From Actinomycetota bacterium (GTDB taxonomy: Bacteria; Acidobacteriota; Blastocatellia; Chloracidobacteriales; Chloracidobacteriaceae): 11,227 bases of DNA. Shown piece after piece: positions 1-5,623 of the stretch (position 1 is its first letter; each line of letters opens with the position of its first letter). Under the pieces are notes generated by a model. It ran no database searches, was not told the DNA's origin, and saw only the letters and a list, made by a program, of their open reading frames with translations. Both the position numbers and the translations under genes were made by a program. Where the stretch lies: NCBI GenBank assembly GCA_013298335.1, contig JAAFHI010000043.1, positions 1 to 11,227 of the forward strand. Direction: 5' to 3'.

Positions 1-6
1 TTGGAT

Positions 7-205
7 GGAAAAGGCGCGGATGCGCCGACAGACAATAGCCCCGCCCGTCAGGGCGGGGTGTATCGGCGGAAAAAAATCGTGAGCCGCGTCAGCGGCGGCA
101 CATCCGTTATGAGTGCCGCGCCGTTGGCGCTCCGGAGTCCGGTTGCCACGCGAACCACGCCCTCACGGGCGCGGCTATTGTCTGTCGGCGCATCCGCGCC
201 TTTCC
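7..205. repeat. Intergenic inverted hairpin array 1 (BIME/MITE-like)
   Basis: Two facing copies of a roughly 52-base unit lie at 7-59 and 154-205. Reverse-complementing the right copy gives the left one with one 1-base gap and about three mismatches. Each copy contains a small hairpin (GGCGC, loop GGAT, GCGCC at 13-26) and a larger one. The left large hairpin is an 8-bp stem CCCCGCCC/GGGCGGGG with loop GTCA (39-58). In the right copy the third pair has become G-T and the loop GTGA, so the stem is kept. The centre (60-153) holds two more short stems, GCCGC/GCGGC with loop GTCA at 83-96 and GCGCC/GGCGC at 118-130, in a mirror-like layout. No protein reading is credible here. The architecture is that of a paired REP-type or MITE-type element; the family is unknown to me. 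Confidence 0.75.
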
Positions 206-514
206 GGAATCAAACCAGCATGTATGACCGGAACACTTTTTCGAGGACTATCGGCGGGAACGCTGAACCGTAATTCCGGCGGCCGTGGATTTTTTCCGTG
301 GCGACCGGTTTTTCCGGCGTGAGCATTCAAAGAAACAGGGAAACCCGGAAGTTCACCGGATGTCCATCTTTTGGTAACCAGTCGGTTACGTTTTCTTAAT
401 GAGTCCTCCCTAAGGTCGGGCGCGAATCCGGCCAACCGTCTCCTTCGTCCCTTTTCCCAAAAAGGCGCGGCGGGCGTTTGCCGGATCGCATTCAACCTCA
501 TCGAGGGCTTTGCC
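206..514. other. Gene-free leader upstream of the TonB-dependent receptor
   Basis: No convincing gene is seen in this 309-base stretch. An open frame in phase with the receptor begins with TTG at 371, but its 48 residues are not signal-like and lack a ribosome site, while the ATG at 515 has both, so I read 206-514 as leader. It should contain the receptor promoter, yet I could not single out a good -35/-10 pair. The only clear structure is the inverted repeat at 374-389, listed separately. Confidence 0.5.
374..389. promoter_or_regulatory. Inverted repeat upstream of receptor, possible operator or small hairpin
   Basis: GTAACC, spacer AGTC, GGTTAC form a perfect 6-bp palindrome, followed directly by GTTTTCTT. 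Two readings are possible. One is an operator; palindromes of this size and symmetry are typical of TetR-family regulators. The other is a weak terminator hairpin for transcripts entering from the left. It lies 125 bases before the receptor start codon. The sequence alone does not decide between them. Confidence 0.3.
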
Positions 515-3500
515 ATGAATTACGACGGGTTTTTCGCTCGCCGGTGCCTGCCGGCGGTTCTGATGTTCGTGTGTCTGCTATTTGCCGCCGCGCCGGTCGC
601 GGCGCAGTTTGAAACCGCCGCCGTGCTCGGCACCATCCGTGACGCCAACGGCGCGCCGGTCTCCGGGGCGACCGTGTCGCTCAAAAACACGGCGACCGGG
701 ATCGTCGTGACCACCGTGACGAAGGAAAGCGGCGATTACGAGTTTTTCAACGTGAAAATCGGGGCCTACCTCGTGACCGCCGAGGCCGACGGGTTCTCGA
801 AGGCGACGACCGAAAAATTCGACGTCACGATCAACGCCCGGCAGCGGGTGGACGTCGCGCTTCAGGTCGGTCAGACCACGGAAGTGATCACCGTCACCGG
901 CGGGGTCCAACTGCTCGAAACCGACACGAGTTCGAAGGGGCAGGTCATCGAGCGCGAACAAATCGTGAATCTGCCGCTCAACGGGCGCTCCTATGCCACG
1001 CTCGCGCTGCTCGTGCCGGGCATCCGCGAGTCGCAGGTCGCCAATCAGGGCGACATTTCGTTTCGCCGGGAAGGGTCGTTCAACGTCAACGGCCTGCGCA
1101 GCACCTACAACAACTTCCTGCTCGACGGGATCGACAACAACTTCTACGGCACGACGAATCAGGGGTTTTCGAACCAGGCCATCCAGCCGTCACCCGATCA
1201 GGTGGCGGAAGTGAAGGTCATGACGAACGCCTACAGCGCGGAATACGGGCGCACCGGCGGCGCGGTCATCAACGCTTCGACCCGGAGCGGGACCAACGAG
1301 TTTCACGCCACGGTGTGGAATTTTCTGAGAAATACCTCGCTCAACGCGACCGGCTTTTTCCGGCCACCCGACGGGCGCAAGCCGCAGACCAACCGCAACC
1401 AGTTCGGCTTCGTCTTCGGCGGGCCGATTTTCAAGGATCGCACCTTCTTTTTCGTGGATTACGAAGGCTCGCGCTGGATTCAGAGTCCGTTCCAGTTGAC
1501 CTCCGTGCCGTCGCTCGCGATGCGGCAGGGAATTCTGCCGGTCAACGTGCGCGCGCCGTATGACTACGTTTCCTCGACCGGCCAGCTCGTGACCGCCGGG
1601 ACGGTCTTCAACGCCGGAACGCCGATTCCGCTGACGCCGCTGGCGCGGTTCACGATGGACAACCTGCCGCTCCCCAACCGGACCGGCGGCGGGGCGTTCG
1701 GAATTTCCAACAATTTCGGCGGATTCGCCCGCAACCGGCTGTTTGAAGACAAGTACGGTTTGCGCCTCGACCACAAGTTCAATGAACGGATCAGCGCGTT
1801 TGCCCGGTTCAGCCAGCGCAAGCAGACGATCAAGCAGCCGGGGCTGATTGACGGCCCGGCGGGCGGCAACGCGATCGGGCAGTTGGCGGTGTTCAACCAG
1901 CAGGGCGTCATCGGGACGACCATCGTTTTCGGTGGAAATTCGGTAATGGAAGTCCGCTACGCCGTGACGCGCCTCGGAGCGGACCGTCTGCCGGCGCAGG
2001 CGGGCGGGCCGAGCCTGCGCGAACTCTTTGGAATCACGGGACTTCCGGAAGGTCCGCGGATTCAGGGCGGTCTGACGCCGCAGGACATCACCGGCTTCCC
2101 GCGCTTCGGTCGGCAGTCCACCAATCCGCAGGCGCAGTTCCCGACGACCAACAACCTCCGCGTCAACTACAGTTGGACCATCGGACGCCACAGTTTGAAA
2201 ACCGGGTTCGAATTCGTCGCGCTCAATCAGGCGGTGGACGACACCAACCCGCTCTACGGGATTGACGTGTACAACGCGGGCTACAGCCGCCCGACGGCGA
2301 CGACCGCCAACAACGTGATTTTCAATCTCGCCGACTTCTACTTTGGTGCGCGCAACCAGTACCAGTTGGCGTCGCAGCGGGTCGCGCCGATTCGCCAGCG
2401 GATGTACTGGGGCTACTTTCAGGACGACTTCAAGGTCAGCCGCAAACTCACGGTCAACGCGGGGTTGCGGTATGAACTGACGACGCCGCTTTACGACGCC
2501 GACAACCGGCTTTCCAACTTCGATCCGGCGACCAATTCCATCGTGACTTCGCGGGGCGGCGGCATTTCCGACCGTTCGCTGCGGAATCTCGACACCAACA
2601 ACTTCGCGCCGCGCATCGGTCTGGCGTACCAGATTCTCGACAAGCTGGTGGTTCGGGCCGGGTACGGCGTCGGCTTCAACTACTGGAACCGGATGGCGGG
2701 CGCGGAACTGCTTTCGACCAATTTTCCGTTCGTGTCGCGCTCGTCGGTGACGAGTCCGGCGTTTACGGCGGCGGCGGGGCTGCCCCCGGTCTGCGCCGGC
2801 AACAACTTCGCCAACTGCGTCCGGCTGACCCAGCAGGGGTATCCGACGACGCTGCCGAACAACACGATTCTCTTTCAACCGAGGGACTTCCCCTGGGGCT
2901 ACGTGCAGAACTGGCATCTGACGTTCCAGTACGAAGTGAGCAAAAACATGCTGCTCGACGTGGCCTACGTCGGGAACAAGGGCGTGAAGCTGCCGATGCT
3001 GGGCGATCTGAATCAGGCGCGCCCGGTGACGGCGGCGGAATTGCAGTCGGGCGTGATTCCAACGCTGGCGGCGCGGCGTCCGTTCCAGGGCTTCGACACG
3101 ATTTCGGCGAACTTCCCCGGCGGATTCTCGAACTACCACGCGCTTCAGGTGAAGTTCGTCTACAAAACGAGCCAGGTGAACGTGCTCAACTCGTTTACCT
3201 ACTCGAAAGCCATCGACAACGTCGGTCAGGTGCTTGAAACGACCAACGGCGGCGGGCCGAACCCGCAGAACATCTTCAACATCGCCGCCGACAAGGGGCC
3301 GTCGAGTTTTGACCAGACGTTCAACAACACGACGAGCGTGGTGTGGCAGGTTCCAGTCGGACGCGGACGGATGTTCGGCGCGAATCTTCACCCCGCGCTC
3401 GACGCGGTGGTCGGCGGCTGGAGCGCCAACACGATCATCACGCTGACGAGCGGCCAGCCGCTCAACCTGCGTTACCCGGATTCGGCGGTCGGACCGCTGT

Positions 3501-3889
3501 CCGGCAACCTGCCCGATTTTCTGGGCGGCGTGGCGCTGCGTCCGAACGTGACCGGCAACCCGCTCAACCCGACCGGGCCGACGTTCCTTCAGTACTTCAA
3601 CACCGCGAACATCACGCTCCCGACGCCGGATCAGCCGTTCGGCAACCTCGGACGGAACGCGATTCGCGGATTTTCCTTCAAGCAGGTGGATTTCAGCGTC
3701 CAGAAGAACTTCCCGTTCCGCTTCATCAATGAAACGGCGCGGCTGGAATTCCGGGCCGAATTCTTCAACTTCTTCAACAAGACCAACTTCCAGGCGCCGG
3801 AAGTGAACCGGGCGAGCGCGAATTTCGGTCGCGTCGGGAGTACATTTGACCCCCGCACGATTCAGTTCGCGTTGAAGTTCAATTACTGA
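515..3889 (+). CDS. TonB-dependent receptor, Oar-like, with carboxypeptidase-regulatory-like N-terminal domain
   Basis: Outer-membrane beta-barrel receptor of 1124 residues, expected to import a large substrate using TonB/ExbBD energy. The substrate cannot be read from sequence. A signal peptide covers residues 1-30 (basic FFARR, hydrophobic core, cleavage near PVAA/Q). Residues about 35-120 form a carboxypeptidase-regulatory-like beta domain (GTIRDANGAPVSGATVSLKN, then YLVTAEADGF). EVITVTG at 123-129 resembles a TonB box. The plug follows (LPLNGRSY, VNGLRSTYNNFLLDGIDNN, AYSAEYGRTGGAVIN, to about residue 270). The remainder is barrel, rich in alternating aromatic strands, ending in FALKFNY with a C-terminal aromatic typical of barrel insertion signals. 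A large extracellular loop has a cysteine pair in VCAGNNFANCV. The ATG at 515 was chosen over the upstream in-frame TTG at 371 because it is preceded by GAGGG at 503-507 and starts a good signal peptide. The gene stands alone; this family is heavily duplicated in Acidobacteriota, so orthology is uncertain. Confidence 0.93.
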   Translation: MNYDGFFARRCLPAVLMFVCLLFAAAPVAAQFETAAVLGTIRDANGAPVSGATVSLKNTATGIVVTTVTKESGDYEFFNVKIGAYLVTAEADGFSKATTEKFDVTINARQRVDVALQVGQTTEVITVTGGVQLLETDTSSKGQVIEREQIVNLPLNGRSYATLALLVPGIRESQVANQGDISFRREGSFNVNGLRSTYNNFLLDGIDNNFYGTTNQGFSNQAIQPSPDQVAEVKVMTNAYSAEYGRTGGAVINASTRSGTNEFHATVWNFLRNTSLNATGFFRPPDGRKPQTNRNQFGFVFGGPIFKDRTFFFVDYEGSRWIQSPFQLTSVPSLAMRQGILPVNVRAPYDYVSSTGQLVTAGTVFNAGTPIPLTPLARFTMDNLPLPNRTGGGAFGISNNFGGFARNRLFEDKYGLRLDHKFNERISAFARFSQRKQTIKQPGLIDGPAGGNAIGQLAVFNQQGVIGTTIVFGGNSVMEVRYAVTRLGADRLPAQAGGPSLRELFGITGLPEGPRIQGGLTPQDITGFPRFGRQSTNPQAQFPTTNNLRVNYSWTIGRHSLKTGFEFVALNQAVDDTNPLYGIDVYNAGYSRPTATTANNVIFNLADFYFGARNQYQLASQRVAPIRQRMYWGYFQDDFKVSRKLTVNAGLRYELTTPLYDADNRLSNFDPATNSIVTSRGGGISDRSLRNLDTNNFAPRIGLAYQILDKLVVRAGYGVGFNYWNRMAGAELLSTNFPFVSRSSVTSPAFTAAAGLPPVCAGNNFANCVRLTQQGYPTTLPNNTILFQPRDFPWGYVQNWHLTFQYEVSKNMLLDVAYVGNKGVKLPMLGDLNQARPVTAAELQSGVIPTLAARRPFQGFDTISANFPGGFSNYHALQVKFVYKTSQVNVLNSFTYSKAIDNVGQVLETTNGGGPNPQNIFNIAADKGPSSFDQTFNNTTSVVWQVPVGRGRMFGANLHPALDAVVGGWSANTIITLTSGQPLNLRYPDSAVGPLSGNLPDFLGGVALRPNVTGNPLNPTGPTFLQYFNTANITLPTPDQPFGNLGRNAIRGFSFKQVDFSVQKNFPFRFINETARLEFRAEFFNFFNKTNFQAPEVNRASANFGRVGSTFDPRTIQFALKFNY

Positions 3890-3894
3890 TGACG

Positions 3895-4024
3895 GTAGCC
3901 CGGCCCTCAAGAACCGGGCTACTCGTTTCAAGCCTCGTGAACGAGGCTAAATGAATTTTTCTGAAGGGGTTAGCCCCGTTCACGGGGCTTGCTTTTGAAT
4001 AGCCCTGTCCTTGAGGGCCGGGCA
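3895..4024. repeat. Intergenic inverted hairpin array 2 in the convergent gap
   Basis: Four hairpins stand in mirror order. Outer left: a 9-bp stem GTAGCCCGG/CCGGGCTAC (3895-3903, 3914-3922). Inner left: AGCCTCG, loop TGAA, CGAGGCT (3931-3948). Inner right: AGCCCCG, loop TTCA, CGGGGCT (3972-3989). Outer right: a decayed copy of the outer left one (4001-4024), sharing GCCCGGCCCTCAAG when reverse-complemented. The inner hairpins differ by one compensated pair (T-A against C-G) and share the loop once oriented. The whole block is an imperfect palindrome of about 130 bases between two convergent genes that end at 3889 and 4043, so it could also stop transcription in both directions, although none of the stems carries a classic T-tract. 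The GTAG start of the outer stem recalls REP elements. Confidence 0.75.
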
Positions 4025-4042
4025 AAACCGACCGCAAGAACA

Positions 4043-4873
4043 TCAGAAAACCTCCCGGAATGCTCCGATGACGGCCTGATTCTTCGACGAATCGAAAACG
4101 GCAAAGACCACCCGCTCGAAACATCCGTTGAACTCGCCGTCCCCGGTCAGGAAGCCCGAGAACACCTCGGCGACCTGCCGGGGATCGTTGCGGAAGACGC
4201 CGCAGCCCCACGCGCCGAGGACCAGCGTCGGGTGGCCGTGCGCGGCGGCGACGAGCAGGACTTTCCGCGCCCGCTCGCGCAACGTCGGGAGTACTTTTTC
4301 GCAATCCGCGCGCTGGGTGTCGGCGACGGCCCCGGCGTTCGGCGCGGGCGCGGTCAGAAACGACGCCCGGTAGAGGTTTTCCAGCAAAACCCCATCGTCA
4401 TCGAGAAACACCGGCACGGCGGGCGAGTGGATCATGTAATCGGAGTACAGCAGGGTGTTTCGCCGCCGGTTGTAGTCGTACATTTCCGTCATCTGCGCGA
4501 TGCAGGGGTACAGCCCCGACGACCGGGCGAGCGATTCCTCCTGCGCCTGCGCGCCCGAGAGAAATCCGCCGCCGGGATTGCGCGCCGAGGCGAAGTTCAG
4601 ACACAGAACATCGGCGTCCGGTGATGCTTCAACCAGTCGCCGGGCGGCGGCGAGCGTGGTTTCGCCGGTCACTTCGAGGACGGTCTGGTTCAAAACGGGC
4701 GAGGGAAGCGGCAGATTTTCGAAATCGTCCGGGCGGTAGAGGCGGCTGTCCGACACGGCCCGGTTTTGAAGTCCGGCCAGCGAAACTGTTTTGCCCGAGG
4801 GGGCGAGGTAAAAGCCGTTATCCAGAATTTGCACCGTCGCCTGGGCGATGCGGATGCGTTCGTCGCGATTCAT
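4043..4873 (-). CDS. Microbial-type poly(ADP-ribose) glycohydrolase (TIGR02452/DUF2263 macrodomain family)
   Basis: Protein of 276 residues matching the bacterial-type PARG family: an N-terminal helical cap (about 1-75) followed by a macrodomain. The diagnostic signature GGG-X(6-8)-QEE is intact: GGG at 101-103, seven residues, QEE at 111-113, in the context NPGGGFLSGAQAQEES. By family knowledge the second glutamate (E113) is the catalytic acid that cleaves ribose-ribose bonds in poly(ADP-ribose), and such enzymes may also bind terminal ADP-ribose. A second family motif, GAWGCGVFRNDP (220-231), lies in the ADP-ribose-binding C-terminal part, after VLVAAAHGHPTLVLG. There is no signal peptide, so it is cytoplasmic. 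It starts 18 bases after the NADAR stop, in the same frame, with only a purine-rich weak ribosome site (GAAAGAGA), which suggests translational coupling. The length is normal for the family and no key residue is missing. The function as a hydrolase is well supported; the natural target is not known. Confidence 0.9.
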   Translation of the reverse strand: MNRDERIRIAQATVQILDNGFYLAPSGKTVSLAGLQNRAVSDSRLYRPDDFENLPLPSPVLNQTVLEVTGETTLAAARRLVEASPDADVLCLNFASARNPGGGFLSGAQAQEESLARSSGLYPCIAQMTEMYDYNRRRNTLLYSDYMIHSPAVPVFLDDDGVLLENLYRASFLTAPAPNAGAVADTQRADCEKVLPTLRERARKVLLVAAAHGHPTLVLGAWGCGVFRNDPRQVAEVFSGFLTGDGEFNGCFERVVFAVFDSSKNQAVIGAFREVF

Positions 4874-4891
4874 CTTCGTATCTCTTTCATT

Positions 4892-5344
4892 TCATTGAAG
4901 TTTTTTTTGGCGGAGTTCCTCCCGGAGTTCCATCAGGATGATTCCGAGCATGTTTTTTCCGCTTCCGTCGCCGCCGTCGGCCCAGTAGGAATCGTTGGTG
5001 GTGTGTTCGACGATTTCCGCGTCACCCGTCGAAAGCAGCAGTTCCGTCAGTTTCGGGTGCTGGGTGAACTTGGCCCGGACGGCCTCGCGCATGACGTCGT
5101 CCTTCACCGTTTCCCAATCCGGACGAAGCGGCTTCTTCCGGTCGCGTCCGGCGCGGGCGGCGATCATCGGCGACGGGATGGCGCGGATTTCTTCCTCGAA
5201 TTCCGTCCCGGCGAATTTCTGCGCCTGAAAGTAGTGCTCGGTCGTCCGCCATTCCTTCCCGTCAATCGTGAAGGGAAAGGCGGCGAAGTTTGAAAACTCG
5301 CCGTAGGCGTCCCCGGTCCGGTAAAAATTGATTCTTTCCGCCAT
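4892..5344 (-). CDS. NADAR-family protein (YbiA/RibX-like N-glycosidase)
   Basis: Protein of 150 residues, the usual size of stand-alone NADAR (DUF1768, PF08719) proteins. Visible family motifs are GEFSNFAAFPF (15-25), the WRTTEHYFQAQKF block (32-44), and the C-terminal NDSYWADGGDGSGKNMLG (117-134) followed by LMELREEL. Known members cleave N-glycosidic bonds: some act on riboflavin-pathway intermediates (YbiA/COG3236), others remove ADP-ribose from guanine bases and serve as antitoxins of DarT2 toxins. Which activity applies here cannot be read directly; the PARG neighbour favours the ADP-ribose role. It has no signal peptide and should be cytoplasmic. The start has a strong AGGAG site at 5353-5357, eight bases before the ATG, and it is the first gene of the operon. 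The 3' end contains a run of eight A on the coding strand, four codons before the TGA. Confidence 0.9.
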   Translation of the reverse strand: MAERINFYRTGDAYGEFSNFAAFPFTIDGKEWRTTEHYFQAQKFAGTEFEEEIRAIPSPMIAARAGRDRKKPLRPDWETVKDDVMREAVRAKFTQHPKLTELLLSTGDAEIVEHTTNDSYWADGGDGSGKNMLGIILMELREELRQKKLQ

Positions 5345-5363
5345 TGTTCGTTCTCCTTTTTAG

Positions 5364-5384
5364 AAAGTGTGATTTTTACACTTT
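5364..5384. promoter_or_regulatory. Palindromic operator candidate (GT-N7-AC core, NrtR-like)
   Basis: AAAGTGT (5364-5370), a 7-base AT-rich spacer, ACACTTT (5378-5384): perfect 7-bp arms. The inner part is GT, seven bases, AC, the core described for operators of NrtR, the Nudix-related repressor of NAD-metabolism genes whose ligand is ADP-ribose. The site covers the proposed -10 box of the NADAR-PARG promoter and ends 19 bases before the start codon, a classic repression position. The palindrome is seen directly; its assignment to NrtR is inference, and no regulator gene is in the window. Confidence 0.5.
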
Positions 5385-5402
5385 AACTTTCGGAAAGGTC
5401 AA
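5373..5402 (-). promoter_or_regulatory. Probable promoter of the NADAR-PARG operon
   Basis: On the minus strand TTGACC (5402-5397) is followed after 18 bases by TAAAAA (5378-5373), a good -35 and an acceptable -10. It is about 29 bases upstream of the NADAR start, giving a short leader that contains the ribosome site. A short palindrome CTTTC-G-GAAAG (5387-5397) lies between the boxes. The proposed -10 sits inside the palindrome at 5364-5384. Confidence 0.5.
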
Positions 5403-5419
5403 TGGGAAAAATTTCGTTC

Positions 5420-5558
5420 ATTTCAAGCACAATCCAAGAAGATAGCCCACGTCCGGAGCGCTTTGGCGAGGACGTGGGGAAAGCATGTTGTGCGCGGAGC
5501 ACATTTTTTCCCCATACCCTCGCCCAAGCGCTCCGGGTATGGGCTATTTTCTTGAAAT
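5420..5558. repeat. Intergenic inverted hairpin array 3 with compensatory stem changes
   Basis: Two facing hairpins are embedded in inverted flanks (ATTTCAAG at 5420-5427, CTTGAAAT at 5551-5558). Left: stem CCCACGTCC (5446-5454) with GGACGTGGG (5470-5478), 15-base loop. Right: stem CCCATACCC (5511-5519) with GGGTATGGG (5535-5543), 15-base loop. Brought to the same strand, the loops agree at 14 of 15 positions (GGAGCGCTT, T or G, GGCGA), while three of nine stem pairs differ, each with its partner changed to keep pairing. ATAGCCC begins both units. The left flank has an extra 11 bases relative to the right. The array sits between the NADAR promoter and the M16 terminator and encodes nothing obvious. 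Confidence 0.85.
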
Positions 5559-5565
5559 CAGGGAC

Positions 5566-5595
5566 AAAAAAGGACGCCCGCTTTCACGGGCGTCC
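5566..5595 (-). terminator. Rho-independent terminator of the M16 peptidase gene
   Basis: Read on the minus strand: GGACGCCCG, loop TGAAAG, CGGGCGTCC (a perfect 9-bp stem, 5595-5572), then six T (5571-5566). It begins 28 bases after the M16 stop codon. Confidence 0.9.
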
Positions 5596-5623
5596 TCGGA
5601 ATAAAACCTTTGAACGGTTCGGG

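Noticed and set aside
1..273. 90-codon open frame at the left edge
   Set aside because: It runs straight through the inverted hairpin array and has repeat-derived composition; no family resemblance.
371..514. N-terminal extension of the receptor from a TTG at 371
   Set aside because: The extension lacks a ribosome site and would bury the signal peptide 48 residues inside the protein.
1190..3931. Open frame of 913 codons on the minus strand opposite the receptor
   Set aside because: It mirrors the receptor's codon pattern in a GC-rich gene, is extremely rich in arginine, and has no recognisable motif, signal or ribosome site. It is an antisense shadow.
3895..4024. CRISPR array reading of the repeated hairpins
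   Set aside because: Repeats are inverted, not direct, spacing is irregular, and there are no cas genes in the window.
4043..5344. Classical toxin-antitoxin pair
   Set aside because: Both products are hydrolase-type reversal enzymes; no transferase or toxin is adjacent, and the upstream gene has its own terminator and opposite-function context.
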